Source: Pseudomonas migulae (GTDB lineage: Bacteria; Pseudomonadota; Gammaproteobacteria; Pseudomonadales; Pseudomonadaceae). Taken from it: a DNA stretch of 64,000 nt. Where the stretch lies: the NCBI RefSeq assembly GCF_024169315.1, contig NZ_JALJWR010000001.1:1-64000 (forward strand). Reading direction: 5' to 3'. This document shows positions 33,748-42,089 of this stretch, piece by piece. Below the pieces are notes generated by a model. It worked only from the letters and a program-made list of their open reading frames with translations. It did no database searches and was not told where the DNA came from. The first letter of the stretch is position 1, and every line of letters begins with the position of its first letter. The translations under genes were made by a program, and so were the position numbers.

Positions 33748-33763
33748 AGGCACGACTCCTGCA
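33748..33763 (+). promoter_or_regulatory. Candidate sigma-54 promoter of the sfnB operon
   Basis: AGGCAC at 33748-33753, five bases and CTGCA at 33759-33763 put GG and GC exactly ten apart. The predicted start is near 33774, 29 bp before the ATG of the SfnB-type gene. In P. putida, sfn genes are known to depend on sigma-54 and the activator SfnR, which fits. No sfnR-like gene is in the window. Confidence 0.65.
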
Positions 33764-33802
33764 AAAGCTCTGGTGCATCCACCAGAATCCCGGAGTCGGC
33801 AC

Positions 33803-35005
33803 ATGACAGCCTCTGCCCAACCCCCTCGCACTGCCCACGTGATCCGCTCGGACGCCGAGGCGATTGCCGTCGCTCACAAGCTCGCTGCACGTTTCGCCGT
33901 CGAAGCCAGCTTGCGCGATCGCGAGCGACGCCTGCCGATCGCCGAGCTCGACGAGTTCTCCGCCAGCGGCCTTTGGGGCATCACCGTTCCCAAGGCATAC
34001 GGCGGCGCCGGCGTTTCTTATGTGACGGTGGCGGAAGTGATCAAGATCATTTCCGCTGCCGACTCCTCCCTCGGCCAGATCCCGCAGAACCACCTCGGCG
34101 TGCTCGACATCCTCCTGCAAACCGCCACTGAAGAGCAGAAGCGCTACTACTTCGGCAAAGTCCTGCAGGGTTACCGGTTCGGCAACGCTTTCTCCGAATC
34201 CAAAAGCAAAAACGCCGGGGCGTTCGAAACCCGTATTGGTTTCGATCAGGACACCGCGCAGATCGACGGCGAGAAGTTTTACTGCACTGGCGCACTGTTC
34301 GCGCACATCGTCCCGGCCGTTGCGGTCAACGCGCAGAACCAGGCCTTCATCGCGTTCATCGAGCGCGACAATCCCGGTTTGACCGTGATCGACAGCTGGG
34401 ACGGTTTTGGCCAGCGCACCACCGCCAGTGGCGGCGTCACCCTGAACGCGGTGAAGGTCCCGCTGAGTGCGGTGATCCCGGCTCACAAAGCGTTCGACGA
34501 ACCCACCGCCGACGGCCCGATTTCACAAATCATTCAAGCCGCGGTGGACACCGGCATCGCCGTTGGCGCGCTGGAAGAAACCAAGCGCTACGCCCGCGAA
34601 TCCCGGCCATGGATCGACAGCGGCCAGGATCACGGCTGGCAGGACCCGTTCAGTATCGCCGCCATCGGTGACCTCGAATGGCGCGTCCACGGCACCGAAG
34701 CGATTCTCAAGAAGGCCGGCCAGGCCATCGACGCGGCGTTGCTCAACGCCAATGAAGACACGGTGGCCCATGCCTCGGTGGTGGTCGCCCAGGCCAAAGT
34801 CCTGTCCGCCGAGATCGCCTTGCTCGCCAGCAGCAAACTCTTCGAACTGGCCGGCACCCGCTCGGTGCTCGGCAAGTACAACCTCGACCGCCACTGGCGC
34901 AACGCGCGCACTCACACGCTGCACGACCCGGCGCGCTGGAAATACCACCTGATCGGCAACTACCTGCTCAACGGCGTGAAGCCCGCGCGCCACGCCTGGA
35001 ACTGA
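33803..35005 (+). CDS. sfnB: SfnB-type sulfur-acquisition flavoprotein (acyl-CoA dehydrogenase fold)
   Basis: This 400-residue flavoprotein matches the SfnB/DszC-like branch of the acyl-CoA dehydrogenase superfamily. Features in order are the helical N-domain, GLWGITVPKAYGGAGVSYV (about residues 58-76), the beta-domain with FGNAFSESKSKNAGAFET and GFGQRTTASGGV, and a C-terminal helical bundle ending in DPARWKYHLIGNYLLNG. Family members use reduced flavin and O2 on sulfones or other sulfur compounds during sulfate starvation. The ATG at 33803 has CGGAG seven bases upstream. A sigma-54-like promoter precedes it. The next gene follows after 10 bp. Confidence 0.88.
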   Translation: MTASAQPPRTAHVIRSDAEAIAVAHKLAARFAVEASLRDRERRLPIAELDEFSASGLWGITVPKAYGGAGVSYVTVAEVIKIISAADSSLGQIPQNHLGVLDILLQTATEEQKRYYFGKVLQGYRFGNAFSESKSKNAGAFETRIGFDQDTAQIDGEKFYCTGALFAHIVPAVAVNAQNQAFIAFIERDNPGLTVIDSWDGFGQRTTASGGVTLNAVKVPLSAVIPAHKAFDEPTADGPISQIIQAAVDTGIAVGALEETKRYARESRPWIDSGQDHGWQDPFSIAAIGDLEWRVHGTEAILKKAGQAIDAALLNANEDTVAHASVVVAQAKVLSAEIALLASSKLFELAGTRSVLGKYNLDRHWRNARTHTLHDPARWKYHLIGNYLLNGVKPARHAWN

Positions 35006-35015
35006 GGAGCCCACC

Positions 35016-35453
35016 ATGAATGCCTTGACCCAATCGATTGCTGCCGGGCAACCCCTGGCCAAAAGTCAGCACGACTTGTACAACGCCCGCAGTTTGCTCG
35101 ACGCGACCCTGCGTTTCGTTCGCCAACAAAGCCAGATCAAGGATGACCCTTACGTCATCAGCCGTTTCGGTGATTTGCACATACGCATCGAGGTGGCTGC
35201 CGCACTGCTGGAGCGTGCCGAAGGTTTTCTGAACAGTCACGAAGACGACACCGAAATCAGCGTCGCCATCGCCGAGTCGCATCTGGCCAGTGCAGAGGCG
35301 TTGAACACCGTCAGCAACGCTGAATTCGAACTCACCGGCCAACGCACGGTGTTGCACGGATCACTGCACGATCCGCTGCGCTGGAAACTCCATCTCATCG
35401 GTAACTTCCGCCTCAACGGCATCCATCCACCCAGCTTGCGGAGTGCCGTTTGA
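35016..35453 (+). CDS. Stand-alone C-terminal domain of an SfnB/acyl-CoA dehydrogenase-like protein
   Basis: This 145-residue protein looks like only the C-terminal helical bundle of the upstream SfnB family. Its end, HGSLHDPLRWKLHLIGNFRLNG, parallels HTLHDPARWKYHLIGNYLLNG of SfnB, and FGDLHIRIEVAAALLERAE parallels the preceding helix. It lacks the flavin-binding beta-domain. It has its own ATG with GAGG upstream and overlaps the next gene by one base, so it is translated in the operon rather than being a simple gene remnant. It may be an accessory subunit of SfnB or of the LLM monooxygenase. Confidence 0.8.
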   Translation: MNALTQSIAAGQPLAKSQHDLYNARSLLDATLRFVRQQSQIKDDPYVISRFGDLHIRIEVAAALLERAEGFLNSHEDDTEISVAIAESHLASAEALNTVSNAEFELTGQRTVLHGSLHDPLRWKLHLIGNFRLNGIHPPSLRSAV

Positions 35454-36856
35454 TGGCCCGTGAAATTCGTCTCAACGCGTTTGACATGAACTGTGTCGGC
35501 CACCAGTCGCCGGGTTTGTGGGCGCATCCGCGGGATCGCTCGTGGCAGTACAAGGACCTCGAATACTGGACCGACCTGGCGAAAATCCTAGAGCGCGGCA
35601 AGTTCGACGGCTTGTTCATTGCCGATGTGCTGGGCATCTACGACGTCTACAACGGCAACGGCGACGCGGCGATTCGTCAGGCGGCGCAGGTGCCGGTCAA
35701 CGATCCGCTGCAACTGATTCCGCCGATGGCGCTGGTCACCGAGCATCTGGGTTTTGGCCTGACCGCGTCGCTGTCGTTCGAACATCCGTACCCGTTCGCC
35801 CGGCGCCTGTCGACCCTCGACCATCTCACCAAGGGGCGCGCCGGCTGGAACATCGTCACCTCCTATCTGGAAAGCGGCGCGAAGAACCTCGGCCAGAAAA
35901 ACCAGACCGAACACGACGCCCGTTACGACTTCGCCGAAGAGTATCTGGAGGTTTGCTACAAACTCTGGGAAGGCAGTTGGGAAGAGGGCGCGATCCTGCG
36001 GGATCGCGAGCGCAGGATCTTCAGCGATCCGAGCAAAATCCATGAAATCCGCCACGTTGGTAAACACTTCCAGGTGCCGGGCATTCACCTTTGCGAACCT
36101 TCGCCGCAACGCACGCCCGTGCTGTATCAGGCCGGCGCATCGAGTCGCGGCAAACAGTTCGCCGCTGAACACGCCGAGTGCGTATTTGTGGCGGCGCCGT
36201 CGAAAGTGCTGCTGAAAAAGACCGTCGCCGACATCCGTCGTCGTGCCGCCGAGGCCGGGCGTGATCCGAAGAAAATCCTGATTTTCAACCTGCAAACCGT
36301 GATCCTCGGCGAGACCGATGCCAAGGCCAAAGCCAAGTTCGAGGAATACAAAACCTGGGTCAGTTACGAAGGGGCCATGGCGCTGATTTCGGGCTGGACG
36401 GGGATCGATTTCAGTCAGTTCAAACCGGATGAGCCGCTCAAGCATGTGCACACCAACGCCATTCAATCGGCGGTGGAAGCGTTCTCCACAGCCGATCCGA
36501 ACAAGGTCTGGACGCCGAACGAACTGGCTGACTGGGTGGGCATCGGTGGTTTTGGCCCGTTGTTTGTCGGCAGCCCCGAGACGGTTGCCGATCTGTTGCA
36601 GGAGTGGGTTGAGGAGACCGATGTGGATGGCTTCAACCTGGCTTATGCGTTGACTCACGAAACCTTTATCGACGCTGTCGAGTTGCTGGTGCCGGAGTTG
36701 CAGAAGCGCGGGGTGTACAAGACCGAGTACGCGCCGGGGACCTTGCGCGAGAAGTTGTTTGGGGAGGGGGCGCGGCTGCCGGAGATTCATCCCGGGGCGG
36801 GGTATCGGGACTTGGGGGCGTTGCGGCAGCAGGAGAAGCAAGTGGCGTCGGCGTAG
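35453..36856 (+). CDS. LLM-class FMNH2-dependent monooxygenase (NtaA/SnaA/DszA family)
   Basis: This 467-residue TIM-barrel flavin monooxygenase begins AREIRLNAFDMNCVGHQSPGLW and contains FDGLFIADVLGIYDVY, HLTKGRAGWNIVTSYLESG, PVLYQAGASSRGKQFAAEHAE and VGSPETVADLLQEWV. All are characteristic of the dibenzothiophene-sulfone/nitrilotriacetate monooxygenase branch. It needs reduced FMN from a partner reductase. The start codon overlaps the previous stop by one base. With SfnB upstream it most likely desulfurises an organosulfur compound, though amine substrates are also known in the family. Confidence 0.9.
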   Translation: MAREIRLNAFDMNCVGHQSPGLWAHPRDRSWQYKDLEYWTDLAKILERGKFDGLFIADVLGIYDVYNGNGDAAIRQAAQVPVNDPLQLIPPMALVTEHLGFGLTASLSFEHPYPFARRLSTLDHLTKGRAGWNIVTSYLESGAKNLGQKNQTEHDARYDFAEEYLEVCYKLWEGSWEEGAILRDRERRIFSDPSKIHEIRHVGKHFQVPGIHLCEPSPQRTPVLYQAGASSRGKQFAAEHAECVFVAAPSKVLLKKTVADIRRRAAEAGRDPKKILIFNLQTVILGETDAKAKAKFEEYKTWVSYEGAMALISGWTGIDFSQFKPDEPLKHVHTNAIQSAVEAFSTADPNKVWTPNELADWVGIGGFGPLFVGSPETVADLLQEWVEETDVDGFNLAYALTHETFIDAVELLVPELQKRGVYKTEYAPGTLREKLFGEGARLPEIHPGAGYRDLGALRQQEKQVASA

Positions 36857-36858
36857 GC

Positions 36859-37021
36859 CCCTTCGCGGGCAAGCCACGCTCCCACAGTTGATCGAGTCGT
36901 ACACAAATGTCCGGACAGACAATAACCACTGTGGGAGCGGGGTTGCCCGCGATGAGGCCGGCACTTGCAATATTGATGTTGTCTGTCGCACCGCCATCGC
37001 GGGCAAGCCACGCTCCCACAG
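36859..37021. repeat. Cluster of three REP arms (REPIN plus one)
   Basis: Arms occur at about 36859-36888 (ccttcgcgggcaagccacgc), 36930-36959 (ctgtgggagcggggttgccc, inverted) and 36991-37021 (catcgcgggcaagccacgct). The first two form one inverted pair, and the second and third form another. The cluster separates the LLM gene from the next gene cluster on the same strand and might end or attenuate the sfnB transcript. Confidence 0.85.
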
Positions 37022-37105
37022 GGGAAGTGGTGTTTTCGAGATTGCGTTAATCCTTCAGCCCAGCGGACCACCGCACGCTTTTGCCCATGAACAGGAGGTC
37101 AACCC

Positions 37106-38011
37106 ATGAGCGTGCATGAACTCAAACGTCCGCCCGTTGCGGACACTGCCGAGTGGCGGGTCGCGGTGCCCCGGGCGCTGGAGCAATTGCGCCACTGGGC
37201 GCAGATCAGTCCGTTGCAACCGGCACTGCGCCATAAGCGCCACGGCCAGTGGTGTGTCTGGCGCTGGATCGATGTCTTGCGCGATGTCGAGCGTCTGGCC
37301 GACGGTTTGCGCCAGCAAGGTTTCACCGAGGATTCACGGCTGGCCCTCAGCGGTGCGTTCGAGCCGGATCTGTTGCTGCTGACCCTGGCCGCCCAACACA
37401 TCGGCGGGCAATTGCTGACGCTGCCGGACAACCTCGACCCCGAAACCCTGCACAAAGCCCTGTGGCGCAGCCGTCCCACTCACGCCTTCGTCAAAGGTCG
37501 GCAGACGCAGCAACTCTGGCTCAATCAGGGCCAATCCCTGCTGAACTTCAACGACCTGCTCGGCCCGGTGGAAACCCCGCAACGGCTCAACCGCTGGAGC
37601 AAGAGCCCGCAACTGTGGAGCGAAGAGGGCACGCAATGGCAGGCCGGCCTCACGGTCTTGCTTGAGCAGTGGCTGACCAGCGGCCACTCCCTGGCCTTCC
37701 CGGAAAGCCCCGGCAGCGCCAGCCGCGACCGTCGCGAAGTGGCGCCTTCCGGGCTGTTGCTCTCGGCGGAACGCCTGCACCTGCTGGCGGCGGAAATCGA
37801 AAGCCGCCTCGCCCCACAAGGCACCTGGCGCCGGCGCCTGTGCGACTGGGCCATCGCCCATCCGGAAAAAGGCCTGCAACGCCTGATCAAAAATCGCGTT
37901 CGTCGACTGCTCGGTTTCCACAACCTGCATTTCATCTGGCAAGCCACGCGCACTCCAGACGTACACGTTGCGCCGGACTGGTTATCTGAATTCAAACGGG
38001 ACATCGCATGA
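37106..38011 (+). CDS. Degenerate AMP-binding (acyl-CoA synthetase-like) protein in a branched-chain-type ABC operon
   Basis: This 301-residue protein looks like an adenylate-forming enzyme with its catalytic centre missing. Residues ~25-110 resemble the N-terminal substrate domain (HWAQISPLQPALRHKRHG, WIDVLRDVERLADGLRQQG, LTLAAQHIGGQLLTLPDN). Residues ~225-285 resemble a later helical part of long-chain acyl-CoA synthetases. The phosphate loop (T/S-rich TSGTTGxPK) and the later adenylate and hinge motifs are absent. Full-length homologues often sit in this place in such transporter operons. CAGGAGG precedes the ATG and its stop overlaps the ATPase gene (ATGA), so it is still translated. Activity is doubtful. 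Confidence 0.7.
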   Translation: MSVHELKRPPVADTAEWRVAVPRALEQLRHWAQISPLQPALRHKRHGQWCVWRWIDVLRDVERLADGLRQQGFTEDSRLALSGAFEPDLLLLTLAAQHIGGQLLTLPDNLDPETLHKALWRSRPTHAFVKGRQTQQLWLNQGQSLLNFNDLLGPVETPQRLNRWSKSPQLWSEEGTQWQAGLTVLLEQWLTSGHSLAFPESPGSASRDRREVAPSGLLLSAERLHLLAAEIESRLAPQGTWRRRLCDWAIAHPEKGLQRLIKNRVRRLLGFHNLHFIWQATRTPDVHVAPDWLSEFKRDIA

Positions 38012-38784
38012 CTTCGACCGATTCCATCCTGCAAGTCAGCGGCATTTCCCTGTCCTTCAAAGGCGTGAAAGCGATCAACGAACTGTCCTTCGACGTGCGT
38101 CGGGGCGAGATCTGCGCGCTGATCGGCCCCAACGGCGCGGGCAAGAGTTCGCTGCTCAATGTGCTGAACGGCGTGTACCGCTTCGACGCCGGTTCGATCG
38201 TCTTCGAGCAGCAGCCGTTCAAACGCATCGACCCGTTGAGCGCAGCGCGCCGGGGCATTGGCCGGACGTTCCAGAACAACGCGCTGTTCAAGAAGATGAG
38301 CGTGATCGACAACATCCTCACCGGCCTGTCGCGGCACCTGCGCAGCAGCTTCATCGAACAGGCGCTCAACCTGCCGCGAGCACGGCGTGAGGCTGAAGAC
38401 TTCCGCCAGCAAGCCCAGGGCATTCTCGAATTCCTTGAACTGCAAGCCCACCGCGATGTGCCGGTGGGAAACCTTTCCTACGGCCTGCAAAAACGAGTGG
38501 AACTGGGCCGCGCCCTGATCGCCGGTCCGCGCCTGTTGCTGCTGGATGAGCCGATGGCCGGGATGAACGCCGAAGAGAAACAGGAAATGGCCCGTTTCAT
38601 CGCCGACATCAACCGCGACCTCGGCACCACAGTGGTGTTGATCGAGCACGACATGAGCGTGGTCATGGGCCTGTCCGACCACGTCGTGGTCCTCGATTAC
38701 GGACGCAAGGTCGGCGACGGCACGCCCGCCGAAATGCAGGCCGATCCGGAAGTGATCGCGGCGTATCTGGGAGTGGTGCACTGA
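38008..38784 (+). CDS. Branched-chain/hydrophobic-type ABC transporter ATP-binding protein (LivG family)
   Basis: This 258-residue ATPase has Walker A GPNGAGKSS, the LivG-specific region RRGIGRTFQNNALFKKMSV, the signature LSYGLQKRVELGRAL, Walker B LLLLDEPMAGM and the switch His in IEHDM. It overlaps the degenerate AMP-binding gene by four bases and the LivH-type permease by one. Together with the permeases, binding protein and LivF-type ATPase downstream it forms a complete hydrophobic-amino-acid-transporter family importer. The substrate may be an amide, urea-like or sulfur compound rather than Leu/Ile/Val, judged from the neighbours. Confidence 0.93.
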   Translation: MTSTDSILQVSGISLSFKGVKAINELSFDVRRGEICALIGPNGAGKSSLLNVLNGVYRFDAGSIVFEQQPFKRIDPLSAARRGIGRTFQNNALFKKMSVIDNILTGLSRHLRSSFIEQALNLPRARREAEDFRQQAQGILEFLELQAHRDVPVGNLSYGLQKRVELGRALIAGPRLLLLDEPMAGMNAEEKQEMARFIADINRDLGTTVVLIEHDMSVVMGLSDHVVVLDYGRKVGDGTPAEMQADPEVIAAYLGVVH

Positions 38785-39665
38785 TGACGTTCTTTTTCGA
38801 AACCCTGCTCGGCGGCCTGCTCGCCGGGACCATGTATTCGCTGGTCGCCATCGGCTTCGTGCTGATCTACAAGGCCAGCGGCGTGTTCAATTTCGCCCAG
38901 GGCGCGATGCTGCTGTTCGCCGCGCTGACCTTCGTCAGCCTGCACGATCAGGGTGTGCCATTCGCTTTGGCACTGTTGCTGACGGTGGTGGTGATGATCA
39001 TCGGCGCGTTGCTGATCGAACGGCTGGTGCTGCGGCCACTGGTCAATCGCTCGCAGATCACCTTGTTCATGGCGACCCTCGGGTTGTCGTTCATCATCGA
39101 GGGCCTGGCCCAAGGCTTGATGGGTTCGCAAGTGCGGGCGTTGGACCTGGGCATCGACGACGTGCCGGTGTTCATCGGCGGGATGATGGTCAGCCAGTTC
39201 GATCTGATCGCGGCGGCCGCCGCCATTGTGCTGGTGACGGTGCTGGCGCTGTTGTTCAACAAGACCCGCATTGGCGTGTCGCTGCGCGCGGTCGCCGATG
39301 ACACGACGGCCGCGTTATCGATCGGCATCAACCTCAACCGCATCTGGCAGATCGTCTGGGCCGTGGCGGGCATTGTCGGGCTGGTGGCGGGATTGCTCTG
39401 GGGCGCTCGCCAGGGCGTGCAGTTTTCCCTGTCGCTGGTGGTGCTCAAGGCCTTGCCCGTGTTGATCATCGGCGGCTTCACCTCGATTGGCGGCGCCATC
39501 GTCGGCGGGTTGATTGTCGGCGCGGCGGAGAACCTCGCCGAGGTCTACATCGGTCCGCTGATCGGTGGCGGCATCACGCCGTGGTTCGCCTACGTCCTGG
39601 CCCTGGCCTTCCTGTACATCCGTCCCGCCGGCCTGTTCGGCGAGCGCGCCATCGAGCGAGTCTGA
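38784..39665 (+). CDS. Branched-chain-type ABC transporter permease (LivH family)
   Basis: This 293-residue permease has about eight hydrophobic segments. Family landmarks are MYSLVAIGFVLIYKASGVFNFAQGA near residues 17-41, RTRIGVSLRAVADD-like text (KTRIGVSLRAVADD near 161-174) and LIIGGFTSIGGAIVGGL near 228-246. The ATG overlaps the LivG-type stop by one base. It pairs with the LivM-type permease that follows after 4 bp. Confidence 0.94.
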   Translation: MTFFFETLLGGLLAGTMYSLVAIGFVLIYKASGVFNFAQGAMLLFAALTFVSLHDQGVPFALALLLTVVVMIIGALLIERLVLRPLVNRSQITLFMATLGLSFIIEGLAQGLMGSQVRALDLGIDDVPVFIGGMMVSQFDLIAAAAAIVLVTVLALLFNKTRIGVSLRAVADDTTAALSIGINLNRIWQIVWAVAGIVGLVAGLLWGARQGVQFSLSLVVLKALPVLIIGGFTSIGGAIVGGLIVGAAENLAEVYIGPLIGGGITPWFAYVLALAFLYIRPAGLFGERAIERV

Positions 39666-39669
39666 ACCC

Positions 39670-40719
39670 ATGTCGATTTCCCTTACCCGCGAAACCGCGC
39701 CATCGGTGTTGACCCAGCGTCGTGTGCCGTTTGGACTGCTTGGCCTGTTATTGATCGCCTTCGTTGTCGTCCCGCTGACCGGCAACGACTATTGGCTGAA
39801 CGCGATCCTGATCCCGTTTCTGGTGTTGTCCCTGGCCGGCCTCGGCCTGAACTTGCTCACCGGCTACACCGGCCAGACTTCGGTCGGCGCGGCCGGGTTC
39901 ATGGCGGTCGGGGCGTTCGCCACCTACGGATTTTTGCTGCGCTTGCCTGAACTCGGTCTGCCCGTCGCGTTGCTCGGCGGCGGATTGATCAGTGCCGTGG
40001 TGGGTTTCATCTTTGGCCTGCCGAGCTCGCGGATCAAAGGGTTTTACCTGATGGTCACCACATTGGCTGCGCAGTTTTTCCTCGAATGGCTGTTCGTCAA
40101 ATTCCCCTGGTTCTACAACTACGGTTCGTCCGGGACCATTTCCGCACCGAAACTGGCGTTGTTCGGTCAGGACCTGAACACGCCACTCGGCCGTTATCTC
40201 CTGACCCTGACGACCGTGTTGTTGCTGACCTGGGTGGCGGTGAACCTGGTGAAAAGCCAGATCGGCCGCAACTGGATGGCGATCCGCGACATGGACACTG
40301 CCGCCGCCGTGATCGGCATTCCGGTGGTGCGCTACAAGCACCTGGCGTTCGCCGTCAGCTCGTTCTACCTCGGCATCGCCGGGGCGCTGTGGGCCTTCGC
40401 CTATCTGGGTACGGCCAGCGCCAGCAGCTTCGATATCAATCGATCGTTCCAGATCCTGTTCATCATCATTATCGGCGGCATGGGCAGCATTGCCGGCAAC
40501 TTCGTCGGTGCGGCGTTTATCAGCCTGTTGCCGATCCTGCTCAGCCACGCCGGGCAAGCGCTGTTCGGTGGATCGGTGGACGCGGGGCAACTGCAGAACC
40601 TGCAAAAAATCATCTTCGGCGTGCTGATCATCCTGTTCCTGATCAAGGAGCCGGAAGGCCTGATCCGCCTGCTGGGCAACCTTCGTGAACGGCTGAGTCA
40701 CTGGCCGCTGCGCTTCTGA
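39670..40719 (+). CDS. Branched-chain-type ABC transporter permease (LivM family)
   Basis: This 349-residue permease has about ten hydrophobic segments. Landmarks are LNLLTGYTGQTSVGAAGFMAVGAF near residues 58-81, SSRIKGFYLMVTTLAAQFFLEW near 118-139, RNWMAIRDMDTAAAVIGI and FIIIIGGMGSIAGNFVGAAF. The ATG at 39670 is four bases past the LivH-type stop; an upstream in-frame extension is only the shadow of that gene. It forms the second half of the membrane channel. Confidence 0.93.
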   Translation: MSISLTRETAPSVLTQRRVPFGLLGLLLIAFVVVPLTGNDYWLNAILIPFLVLSLAGLGLNLLTGYTGQTSVGAAGFMAVGAFATYGFLLRLPELGLPVALLGGGLISAVVGFIFGLPSSRIKGFYLMVTTLAAQFFLEWLFVKFPWFYNYGSSGTISAPKLALFGQDLNTPLGRYLLTLTTVLLLTWVAVNLVKSQIGRNWMAIRDMDTAAAVIGIPVVRYKHLAFAVSSFYLGIAGALWAFAYLGTASASSFDINRSFQILFIIIIGGMGSIAGNFVGAAFISLLPILLSHAGQALFGGSVDAGQLQNLQKIIFGVLIILFLIKEPEGLIRLLGNLRERLSHWPLRF

Positions 40720-40745
40720 ATCCTTCCCACTATTAGAGAGACAAC

Positions 40746-42086
40746 ATGCGTGCATCCTTGAAACGTTCGTTGGTCGGCGCCGCTTTGACGCTGGCCGTTT
40801 TCAGCAGTGCGGTGCCGGTGGTCCAGGCCTCGGCAGACCAGCAATTCTTTCCATTGGCCACTTACCGCGTCGGCGCTTATGCCTCCAGCGGTGTGCAGGT
40901 CTGGGCCGGCATGCTCGATTACCTGAACTACATCAATGAGGTGGAAGGCGGGATCAACGGCGTCAAACTGGTCTGGCAGGAATGCGAAACCGAGTGGACG
41001 GCGGAGAAAGGCATCGAGTGCTACGAGCGCTTCAAGAACGGCCTGGATGGCGCCCCGGTGGCGATCTATTCACCCAACGGCGCCCCGGCGGCGTATGCGC
41101 TGAGCGAGCGCGCGGAAGTCGACAAGATCCCGCTGATCACCCTCGGCTACGGGCGCACCGAAGCCACCGACGGCACGGTGTTCCCCTACAACTTCCCGGT
41201 GATGCTGACCTTCTACAGCGAGGCGTCGAGCCTGATCAATTACATCGCCCAGCGCGAGGGCGGCTTCGACAAGCTCAAGGGCAAGAAAATCGCCACGGTC
41301 TACCACGACTCGGCCTACGGTCGCGAAACCCTTGGGCCGCTGAAGTTGCTGGCGGAGAAATACGGTTTCGAAAATATCCAGATCCCGGTGGCCGATCCGG
41401 GCAACGAGCAATCGGCACAATGGCGGCAGATTCGCCAGGTCAACCCGGACTGGGTGTTCCTGCGCACCTGGGGCGTGTCGACGCCGGTAGCGGTGAAAAC
41501 CGCGGCGCGTTTCGGCTTTCCGGTTGACCATATCGTCGGCGACATCTGGGCCAGTTCGAGCGAGGACGTATTGCCCGCAGGCGCTGCCGCCAAGGGTTAC
41601 CTGGCGCTGACGCCATACCCGGCCGGCACCGACTTCGAGATCCACAAGCGCCTCAAGCAATACATTCTCGACAAGGGCAAAAGCGACCTCAAGGACCTGA
41701 AGAATTTCGGCAGCGTCTATTACAACTCCGGGCTGGTGAACGCGGCGGTGATGGTCGAAGCGATCCGCACGGCCCAGGGCAAATTTGGCAAGCGTCCGTT
41801 GAATGGCGAGGAAGGACGCTGGGGGCTGGAACACCTGAACATTGACGACGCACGGCTCAAGGACATGGGCTATTTCGGCCTGATGCAGAACCTCAAACTG
41901 TCGTGCAAGGATCACGAAGGCGGCGGTTCGGCGCGGGTCCAGCAGTGGGACGGCGCCAACTGGACGCTGATCAGTGACTGGATCGCCGCCGACCGCGCCT
42001 TGCTGCGGCCCTTGATCGACGAAAAATCCGCGGCCTTCGCCAAGGAAAAAGGCCTGACGCCACGCACCTGCACCGGGGACGAGTAA
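40746..42086 (+). CDS. ABC transporter substrate-binding protein, LivK-like (Peripla_BP_6 type)
   Basis: This 446-residue periplasmic protein has a Sec signal peptide of about 30 residues (cleavage near VQAS). Its two-lobe fold matches the branched-chain amino acid/amide-binding group: YRVGAYASSGVQVWAGMLDYLNYINE near the start, KIATVYHDSAYGRETLGPL, and a C-terminal GRWGLEHLNIDDARLKDMG. GAGAGACAAC precedes the ATG. It is the specificity component of the importer encoded around it. The ligand pocket cannot be read, so amide, urea-type or organosulfur ligands are all possible. Confidence 0.92.
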   Translation: MRASLKRSLVGAALTLAVFSSAVPVVQASADQQFFPLATYRVGAYASSGVQVWAGMLDYLNYINEVEGGINGVKLVWQECETEWTAEKGIECYERFKNGLDGAPVAIYSPNGAPAAYALSERAEVDKIPLITLGYGRTEATDGTVFPYNFPVMLTFYSEASSLINYIAQREGGFDKLKGKKIATVYHDSAYGRETLGPLKLLAEKYGFENIQIPVADPGNEQSAQWRQIRQVNPDWVFLRTWGVSTPVAVKTAARFGFPVDHIVGDIWASSSEDVLPAGAAAKGYLALTPYPAGTDFEIHKRLKQYILDKGKSDLKDLKNFGSVYYNSGLVNAAVMVEAIRTAQGKFGKRPLNGEEGRWGLEHLNIDDARLKDMGYFGLMQNLKLSCKDHEGGGSARVQQWDGANWTLISDWIAADRALLRPLIDEKSAAFAKEKGLTPRTCTGDE

Positions 42087-42089
42087 CCC

